DNA of 64,000 nucleotides from Faecalibacterium sp. I4-3-84 (GTDB lineage Bacteria; Bacillota; Clostridia; Oscillospirales; Ruminococcaceae). The notes beneath the pieces are model-generated. The model saw only the letters and a program-made list of their open reading frames with translations. It did no database searches and had not been told where the DNA came from. The stretch spans positions 2,046,001 through 2,110,000 of the forward strand of contig NZ_CP094466.1 in assembly GCF_023347255.1 (NCBI RefSeq). Direction: 5' to 3'. Positions 58,958 to 64,000 of this stretch are shown here, one piece after another (position 1 is the first letter of the stretch; every line of letters begins with the position of its first letter). The translations under genes were made by a program, and so were the position numbers.

Positions 58958-60385
58958 ATGGATTGCAAACTGCGTGCCAAAAACTGCGGCGGCTGCCCGA
59001 TGCTGGGCATGGACTACGCCGCACAGCTGAAACAGAAAGAAGAGACCGTGAAAAAGCTGCTGGGCAGATTCGGCCCGGTGGAGCATATCCGGGGCATGGA
59101 AACGCCGTACCACTATCGGAACAAGGTGATCTCCACCTTTACCACCGGCTGGGGTGGAAAACTTACCTCCGGCATCTACGCGGCAAACAGCCACAAGGTG
59201 CTGCCGGTGGAAAGCTGCCTTTTGCAGGACGAAGTGCTGGATAAGACCATGCTGGCCGTGCGTGCGGCAGCGGGCACCTGCCATTACCAGCCTTTTAATG
59301 AGGATAAGGGCACCGGCCTTCTGCGTCACTGCCTGCTGCGGCGCGGTGTTATGACCGGGCAGGTGATGGTGGTGCTGGTGACAGCTCAGCCGGTGCTGCC
59401 GGGGGCCAAGAACTTTGTCAAAGCCCTGCTGACCGAAGCCGGAAAGCAGGGCGTGGCCATCACCACCATTGTCCAGAACGTGAACGACCGCAAAACCAGC
59501 GTGGTGCTGGGCGATATGGAAAAGGTGCTGTACGGCAAGGGATTCATTCTGGATACCCTCTGCGGCAAGACCTATGCCATCAGCCCACGCAGCTTTTATC
59601 AGATCAATCATACCCAGACCGAAGTGCTGTACGGCCTTGCAGTGGACGCGGCGCATCTCACCGGCAAAGAAGTGGTGCTGGATGCCTACTGCGGCATCGG
59701 AACCATCGGCCTGACCGCCGCCGATCATGCAAAGCAGGTAGTGGGCGTGGAGGTGAACCGCGACGCCGTGCACGATGCCATTGGCAATGCAAAGCACAAC
59801 GGCGTGAAGAACGCCCGCTTCTTTGCCGCGGATGCCACCCGATGGATCGGCGAAGCCGCTGCGGCTGGTGAACGCGCAGACGTGATCTTTATGGACCCGC
59901 CGCGGGAGGGTTCTACGCCGCAGTTTATCGAAAGTGTGGCCCGCATGGCCCCGAAACGTGTGGTCTATGTGAGCTGCAACCCGGTCACACTGGCCCGGGA
60001 TCTGGAGCTGCTGACGAAGAAAGGCTACAAGGTGGAGTGCAGCACGCCGGTGGATATGTTCCCCCACAGTGAGCATGTCGAGACGGTAGTATTATTGTCC
60101 AAACTCAAAGTCGACCATCATATCGAAATAGAACTTAAGATGGATGAGTTGGATTTAACGGCGGCGGAAAGTAAAGCAACCTACGATGAAATCAAAGCTT
60201 ATGTTTTGAACAAGTACGGACTAAAAGTAAGCCAGCTTTATATCGCTCAGATAAAAAGAAAGTGTGGAATCATCGAAAGAAAAAATTATAACGTATCCAA
60301 AAAGGAAGATGCGAAAGTACCGCAGTGCCCGCCAGAGAAAGAGGCAGCGATTATGGACGCATTAAAGCATTTTCAAATGATTTGA
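58958..60385 (+). CDS. rlmD: 23S rRNA (uracil-5-)-methyltransferase, 3' end replaced by a mobile element
   Basis: A 475-residue RumA/RlmD-type enzyme. The 4Fe-4S cysteines are CKLRAKNCGGC, the SAM loop is DAYCGIGTIGLTAAD, the catalytic region is MDPPREG and the Cys nucleophile lies in VSCNPVTLARD. The usual protein ends soon after the HVETV stretch (residues about 378-382). Here about 95 extra residues follow, and codon use turns A/T-rich at about 60090. The added tail (MDELDLTAAESKATYDEIK ... ALKHFQMI) is probably supplied by an element integrated at this site. The fused frame is intact, so the enzyme is likely active. Confidence 0.92.
   Translation: MDCKLRAKNCGGCPMLGMDYAAQLKQKEETVKKLLGRFGPVEHIRGMETPYHYRNKVISTFTTGWGGKLTSGIYAANSHKVLPVESCLLQDEVLDKTMLAVRAAAGTCHYQPFNEDKGTGLLRHCLLRRGVMTGQVMVVLVTAQPVLPGAKNFVKALLTEAGKQGVAITTIVQNVNDRKTSVVLGDMEKVLYGKGFILDTLCGKTYAISPRSFYQINHTQTEVLYGLAVDAAHLTGKEVVLDAYCGIGTIGLTAADHAKQVVGVEVNRDAVHDAIGNAKHNGVKNARFFAADATRWIGEAAAAGERADVIFMDPPREGSTPQFIESVARMAPKRVVYVSCNPVTLARDLELLTKKGYKVECSTPVDMFPHSEHVETVVLLSKLKVDHHIEIELKMDELDLTAAESKATYDEIKAYVLNKYGLKVSQLYIAQIKRKCGIIERKNYNVSKKEDAKVPQCPPEKEAAIMDALKHFQMI
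60074..60100 (+). other. Probable left attachment junction of the conjugative element
   Basis: At the codons for H-V-E-T-V-V-L-L the base composition switches from GC-rich chromosomal to A/T-rich sequence in an intact frame. rumA-type genes are known targets of Gram-positive integrative elements. The core site sequence is inferred, as the right end is outside the window. Confidence 0.55.
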
Positions 60386-60426
60386 AAAATTTTATAAATA
60401 CGCCGTTTTCGGACGGCGCTCACTTC

Positions 60427-60461
60427 AAAAGGTGTTGCTTTCGGGCAGCGCCTTTTGTTTT
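60427..60461 (+). terminator. Terminator after rlmD
   Basis: AAAAGGTGTTGC and GCAGCGCCTTTT pair with two G-U pairs around TTTCGG, then GTTTTG. Confidence 0.65.
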
Positions 60462-60490
60462 GCCGGTCTGAGAGAAAAGGGGGTGAAAAC

Positions 60491-61396
60491 ATGGCCGAGC
60501 CGGGTGCATTGGATTACTTTTACGGAACGGAGGCAGAACAATATACCTTTTACCGGATTCCGAAGGTGTTGTTTACCGACCCCGGCTTCCGGCGTATAAC
60601 AGCAGACGCGAAAATCCTGTACGGCCTGATGTTAGACCGCATGGGGCTGTCCATACGCAACGGCTGGCTGGACGAACAGGAGCGCGTGTTCATCTACTTC
60701 ACGTTGGAAGAAACGATGGACGCGATGTGCTGTGGCCATAATAAGGCGGTGTCCCTGTTCACCGAGTTAGACAAGGTGGGCCTGATCGAGCGCAAGAAGC
60801 AGGGCCAGGGCCGCCCCACAAAAATCTATGTCAAGAACTTTATCCGGAAAGAGGAAGTCAAGACTTCCGAAAACCGGAAGTCTGCACTTCCCGAAACCGG
60901 AACTCTTGACTTCCGAAAATCGGACACAATCAATACTGATAAGAATAAGACTGATAGGAACGATACTGATCCATCTATCCATCCGGCGGCGCAGCCTTCG
61001 GAGGATAGACCGCCTACGGCGGCTGATGCGATGGATACGATACGGGCCTATCGGGAGATTTTGAAGGAGAATATTGAGTATGACATTCTCCGGAAAAACC
61101 TGGGCTATGACTGCGACCTGCTGGATGAAATTCTGGACATTCTGGTAGATACGGTATGCAGCACCCGAAAAATGATCCGCATTGGAGGCGAGGACTACCC
61201 AAAGGAGGTTGTGAAAAGCAGACTGCTGAAGCTGGACTCCGGCCACATCGAGTATGTGATCAGCAGCCTGCATGAGAATACGACGAAGGTGCGGAACATT
61301 CGTGCCTACCTTCTGACCTCCCTCTACAATGCCCCTACCACCATCAACAGTTACTACACCGCACTTGTCAATCACGATATGTACGGCAGCGGGTAA
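60491..61396 (+). CDS. Replication initiator protein A of a conjugative element
   Basis: A 301-residue RepA-type protein. Residues about 8-115 form the winged-helix RepA N-terminal domain (FYRIPKVLFTDPGFRRITADAKILYGLMLDRM ... VSLFTELDKVGLIERKKQG). A polar linker (about 120-185) leads to a C-terminal helical domain of DUF6017 type (about 190-300). Such proteins are common near the ends of Gram-positive ICEs and permit plasmid-like replication after excision. AAAAGGGGGTG is 5-6 bases upstream of the ATG. Base use is more A/T-rich than in the chromosomal genes. Confidence 0.85.
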   Translation: MAEPGALDYFYGTEAEQYTFYRIPKVLFTDPGFRRITADAKILYGLMLDRMGLSIRNGWLDEQERVFIYFTLEETMDAMCCGHNKAVSLFTELDKVGLIERKKQGQGRPTKIYVKNFIRKEEVKTSENRKSALPETGTLDFRKSDTINTDKNKTDRNDTDPSIHPAAQPSEDRPPTAADAMDTIRAYREILKENIEYDILRKNLGYDCDLLDEILDILVDTVCSTRKMIRIGGEDYPKEVVKSRLLKLDSGHIEYVISSLHENTTKVRNIRAYLLTSLYNAPTTINSYYTALVNHDMYGSG

Positions 61397-61418
61397 CTGT
61401 TTTTTCATACTCAAATGA

Positions 61419-61451
61419 GGGCGGCGAGCCGGTCTTATCCGGCCCGCCCTT
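61419..61451 (+). terminator. Hairpin after repA
   Basis: GGGCGG, GCCGG and CCGGC, CCGCCC form a two-part GC stem around TCTTAT, with only a short TT tail. Confidence 0.5.
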
Positions 61452-61486
61452 GGTTACCAATCTGCAAATGAACGGCACTGTGTCAA

Positions 61487-61507
61487 GAACGCGCACGGTG
61501 CGCGTTC
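61487..61507. repeat. Perfect palindrome upstream of the DUF7768-like gene
   Basis: GAACGCGCAC and GTGCGCGTTC flank a single G. It lies between GTCAAGAA and TTCTTGAC, which extend the symmetry. It could be a regulatory or replication-related hairpin of the element. Confidence 0.55.
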
Positions 61508-61573
61508 ATTTCATTCTTGACGCGGGGCCGTTGGTTTGCCACCCGGCACGAAGCCGGAGAAAGGAGCGACCCC

Positions 61574-61924
61574 ATGAAGAAACCGTTTGCTTACATTTCT
61601 GCCGCCTGGAGCGGCCAGGAATTTACCGACACCGACCAGGCGGTGGTCTACTGCCGCAAGGTCTATCAGGCCGGTTTTACCCCGATCTGTCCCGTCCTCT
61701 ATCTGCCGCACTTCCTCAATGACTCCATCCCCGCCGAACACAAGGACGGGATTGATATGGCGCGGGAGCTGCTGCGGCGCAGCCATGTGTTGATTGTCTG
61801 CGGCGACGAGGTGGACGAAGCCGTAAAGAACGATATTGCTGTGGCGCAGCGGCTTGGCATTACGGCCACCACGCTGGACGGCATTTTGAAAATCCGGAGC
61901 CAGGGCCATGAAGAAGCCCGTTGA
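61574..61924 (+). CDS. DUF7768-like nucleoside-deoxyribosyltransferase-fold protein
   Basis: A 116-residue protein starting KKPFAYISAAWSGQEFTDTDQAVVYCRKVYQAG, with ARELLRRSHVLIVCGDEVDEAVKNDIAVAQRLG. The layout suggests the NDT/DUF4406-like fold found in phage and ICE cargo. The role is unknown. AAAGGAGCG is 5 bases upstream of the ATG. It overlaps a tiny frame at 61908. Confidence 0.65.
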   Translation: MKKPFAYISAAWSGQEFTDTDQAVVYCRKVYQAGFTPICPVLYLPHFLNDSIPAEHKDGIDMARELLRRSHVLIVCGDEVDEAVKNDIAVAQRLGITATTLDGILKIRSQGHEEAR

Positions 61925-61979
61925 TTTCTTTCACCGGCGGCTGCGTTTCCTGCTGCACCGACTGGTGGTGCCGCCTTAG
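61908..61979 (+). CDS. Possible 23-residue basic peptide
   Basis: A short frame overlapping the previous gene by 17 bases encodes MKKPVDFFHRRLRFLLHR-type sequence with an amphipathic basic helix. There is no strong ribosome site (CCGGAGCCAGGGCC upstream is weak). Included because similar tiny genes occur between ICE genes; it may be chance. Confidence 0.25.
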   Translation: MKKPVDFFHRRLRFLLHRLVVPP

Positions 61980-62023
61980 TATTCTGCTTTCCATTTCCAC
62001 CCTGCCGGAAAGGAGGATAGCCC

Positions 62024-62506
62024 ATGCAGGAAGAATTGGAACAAAAATCTGTGGCGATCAGCATTAAAGCGGGAAAGCTGACCGCAAATCTCTTGAAAAA
62101 GGCCCTGGAAAAAGCCCTGGCAGAAATGACAAAAAGCCAGAAGAACCCGAAAATTTATAAGGGCAAGCAGAGTGTGAAGCACCTTGTCCGGCAGGGCGCA
62201 GGCGTTTCCAATATCGAGATCACAGATGGTAACATCAAGTCCTTTGAGCGTGTTGCCCGTAAATACGGTGTTGATTTCGCACTGAAAAAGGACACCACAA
62301 GCCAGCCCCCCCGCTATCTGGTCTTTTTCAAGTCACGGGACGCGGATGCGCTGACCGCCGCTTTTGCGGAATATTCCGGCAAGGTGGTAAAGCGCCAATC
62401 CCAGGAAAAGCCGTCGGTTCGCCGTCAGCTTACACAGCTTCAGGAGGTTGTCCGGAAAATGGCGCAGTCTCTCTCCCGCAACAAACAGCAGGAGGTGACG
62501 CGATGA
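62024..62506 (+). CDS. PcfB-family conjugation protein (DUF3801)
   Basis: A 160-residue protein: QEELEQKSVAISIKAGKLTANLLKKALEKAL, then KGKQSVKHLVRQGAGVSNIEI and a C-terminal helical region. PcfB is the enterococcal pCF10 accessory protein that binds the coupling protein and relaxosome during transfer. AAAGGAGGATAG is just upstream. It overlaps the coupling-protein start by 4 bases (ATGA), the normal order pcfB-T4CP. Confidence 0.85.
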   Translation: MQEELEQKSVAISIKAGKLTANLLKKALEKALAEMTKSQKNPKIYKGKQSVKHLVRQGAGVSNIEITDGNIKSFERVARKYGVDFALKKDTTSQPPRYLVFFKSRDADALTAAFAEYSGKVVKRQSQEKPSVRRQLTQLQEVVRKMAQSLSRNKQQEVTR

Positions 62507-62808
62507 AGAACCTGCCAAAAATCAATCCGTCAAAGGCACTCAAAGCCAGCCTTCCCTACCTGATTGCCGGTCTGCTCTGCACGAAGCTGGGGGAAGCCTA
62601 CCGGCTGACTACCGGTGGCGATGTGATTGACCGGCTACTGGCAGCATTTACAAAGCTGGGGCTGGTATTTCAAAACCCGTTTCCCAGCCTTCATCCCTTT
62701 GACCTGCTGGTGGGCGCAGCGGCGGCTGTGCTGCTGCGTCTGGTGGTCTGGTCGAAGATCAAGAATCATCAATTTTATCCTTGTCATTTGGGGCGTTGTT
62801 ACTCTTAG
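62503..62808 (+). pseudogene. Type IV coupling protein (VirD4/TraG-type), truncated after the N-terminal TM region
   Basis: The first about 85 residues (ALKASLPYLIAGLLCTKLGEAYR ... HPFDLLVGAAAAVLLRLVVWSK) match the two-TM N-terminus of Gram-positive coupling proteins. After VVWSK (about 62757) the expected GSARWG and Walker motifs are missing; the frame runs into ABC-permease DNA and stops 16 codons later. So the gene was cut by a recombination or insertion, or the assembly joins unrelated pieces here. A working conjugative element needs this ATPase. Confidence 0.78.
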
Positions 62809-63676
62809 TTTCTGCCTGCAAGTTTTCACTGGAACCGATCCGGCAGAGATGATTGTCCGCAAGGTCAATGTCTTTGCAACAGAGGAGCAGATTCAGGCTG
62901 TGCGAGAGGAGCTGGGACTGGACGCTCCCTTTCTGGAACGCTACACCGACTACATAAAGGGCGTGTTGACCGGTGACCTTGGAACCGCAATCACAAACCG
63001 TCAGCCGGTCATCGAAAATATCAAAGATGCCCTTCCTGTAACCTGTATGCTGGTAGTTATGGCAATGGCTTGGGTCATCATCTTCACGGTACTGATTGCC
63101 GCCATCTCTGTCATACGAAAAGGCGGGATTTTCGATAATGTCATGCGGATTATCTGTATCATTGGAATTTGCGTGCCGAGCTTTTGGCTGGCGCTGATCC
63201 TGCTGACCGCCTTCGCGGTTCAAATCCCCATTTTCAGCGTGATCTCGGACGGTAGTTTCAAATCTTTGATTTTGCCATCGGTGGCAATGGCGGTCCCTAT
63301 CATCTGCATTGCGGCCAGAGTGTTGCGGGCGGCAGTGCTGAATGAACTCAAAAGTGACTATGTGACCTATGCCAGAGCAAGGGGATTCTCCAATACCAAA
63401 ATCGTGTATGGTGAGGTGTTGCGAAACGCCCTCCCCGCAGCCATTACGCTTTTCGCTCAATACTGTGCTGCGCTTTTTGGAACCTCCGCGTTGGTGGAGA
63501 GCGTTTTCTCCATCCAGGGACTTGGTATTTACCTGATGGAGTCCTGCGAGAGTATGGACATCTATGGGATTTCTGGCTCCATCCTGGTGTGCGGCGTGTT
63601 GTTCGTCCTGCTCAACACCCTGGCAGATCTGCTTTCGAGTGCTATCTGCCCTGCATATAGGAGGAAAGCGGTATGA
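62760..63676 (+). CDS. Dipeptide/nickel-type ABC permease (DppB/NikB), 5' end lost
   Basis: Homology starts at IINFILVIWGVVTLSF, the first TM of a DppB/NikB permease, and continues through five or six TM segments to the stop. The EAA loop is ARARGFSNTKIVYGEVLRNALP. A few codons of the normal N-terminus, including the start, are missing at the junction with the coupling-protein gene. The only in-frame start upstream is a TTG at 62627 inside coupling-protein DNA, without a ribosome site. It overlaps the next permease by ATGA, as in intact opp/dpp/nik operons. Confidence 0.8.
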
Positions 63677-64000
63677 AACGAAAAGGGCAAATCATTATTG
63701 GACTGGCTCTGATCCTGATTTTTATTCTTATGGCACTGGCGGCTCCGGTGTTGGCTCCCAATGATCCGAATGCCACAAACCTTGCGCTGAAAAACGCTCC
63801 GCCTTCTGCGGAGTATCCCCTTGGCTGTGACCAGATGGGCCGCTGTGAACTTTCAAGGCTTCTGTATGGTGCAAGATACTCTATGGGATTGACCATCCCG
63901 GTGTTGATTATACTGGCTGCCTTCGCTCTGTTCGTGGGATGCTATTCCAGTTATAAAGGCGGCCTGCTGGATGAAGTAATGAGGATACTTTGCGACATCC
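63673..64000 (+). CDS. Dipeptide/nickel-type ABC permease (DppC/NikC), 5' part only (window end)
   Basis: The first 109 residues of a DppC/NikC permease: TM1 (IIIGLALILIFILMALAAP), the periplasmic VLAPNDPNATN, then YPLGCDQMGRCELSRLLYGARYSMG, the conserved LGTDxxGRDxxSR-type loop in this family (Cys for Thr-Asp pair altered), and TM2. GAGGAAAG is 6 bases upstream. It pairs with the upstream NikB-type permease; substrate peptide, nickel or siderophore is undetermined. Confidence 0.85.
   Translation, partial: MKRKGQIIIGLALILIFILMALAAPVLAPNDPNATNLALKNAPPSAEYPLGCDQMGRCELSRLLYGARYSMGLTIPVLIILAAFALFVGCYSSYKGGLLDEVMRILCDI

Noticed and set aside
62627-62760. Upstream part of the permease frame as real permease sequence
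   Set aside because: This stretch is the shifted frame of the coupling-protein gene; permease homology begins only at the first TM segment.

Overview
The window looks like a chromosome segment of a Gram-positive gut anaerobe of the Oscillospiraceae/Ruminococcaceae, closest in style to Faecalibacterium. The signs are high GC with strong GC3 bias (long spurious frames lie antisense to most genes), Gram-positive Shine-Dalgarno sites, a Firmicutes-type division/cell-wall cluster with a PASTA-bearing transpeptidase and FtsW, a kduI/kduD/kdgK/KDPG-aldolase uronate pathway, and a Gram-positive conjugative element. This taxonomic call is inference; there is no rRNA gene in the window.

Layout. 1-3640: an operon of two AMP-forming acyl ligases (the first cut by the window edge), a discrete acyl carrier protein and a condensation-fold acyltransferase, i.e. 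free-standing A, T and C functions of NRPS/lipid-conjugation type. 3646-7386: birA, then an ECF-like sigma factor, its zinc-type anti-sigma factor and two membrane proteins. 7447-12131: purC, a GH1 6-phospho-beta-glucosidase, a glycerophosphodiesterase and an AEC transporter. 12135-16412: a leucine-rich-repeat protein, a VWA/metallopeptidase-like protein and a MoxR-type AAA ATPase in one operon. 16556-20842: a MarR regulator with a heterodimeric ABC exporter. 20900-25780: a DedA-family protein, a DEDDh exonuclease with a HAD phosphatase, a gutted alkaline phosphatase remnant, mscL and a lipoprotein, with several structured 3' elements. 25782-32393: kduD-kduI-kdgK-eda with a HAD phosphatase, a PAP2 protein and a GntR/FCD regulator whose leader holds a palindrome also found, imperfectly, at the kdg promoter. 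32604-39024: an exported protein, a DnaJ operon, a GH2 glycosidase lacking the expected acid/base Glu, and an iron-sulfur flavoprotein. 39213-52844: rsmD, a coiled-coil protein and the dcw cluster in the order rsmH-ftsL-pbp-murF-mraY-like-ftsW-murG-ftsQ-murE. 52902-58188: a P1B-type ATPase with a small partner, serA and serC. 58520-64000: a BlaI-type repressor, rlmD with a swapped 3' end, and an integrated conjugative-element segment (RepA, PcfB, truncated coupling protein) abruptly joined to a dipeptide/nickel-type ABC permease pair.

How the genes fit together: the kdu/kdg/eda genes turn 5-keto-4-deoxyuronate into pyruvate and glyceraldehyde-3-phosphate, and the GH2 and GH1 enzymes feed hexose or uronate catabolism. 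The dcw genes build lipid II and the septum, but the MraY-like protein has lost an active-site Asp and other signature residues. 

Most notable: (i) a covarying hairpin-plus-terminator 3' module in three copies, (ii) three palindromic MITE-like repeats sharing a variable mini-hairpin, one inside the dcw operon, (iii) the degenerate MraY, (iv) the Glu-to-Asn GH2, (v) the A-T-C operon, and (vi) the conjugative-element junctions at rlmD and at the coupling-protein gene. All calls come from reading sequence and translations; no database search was run.
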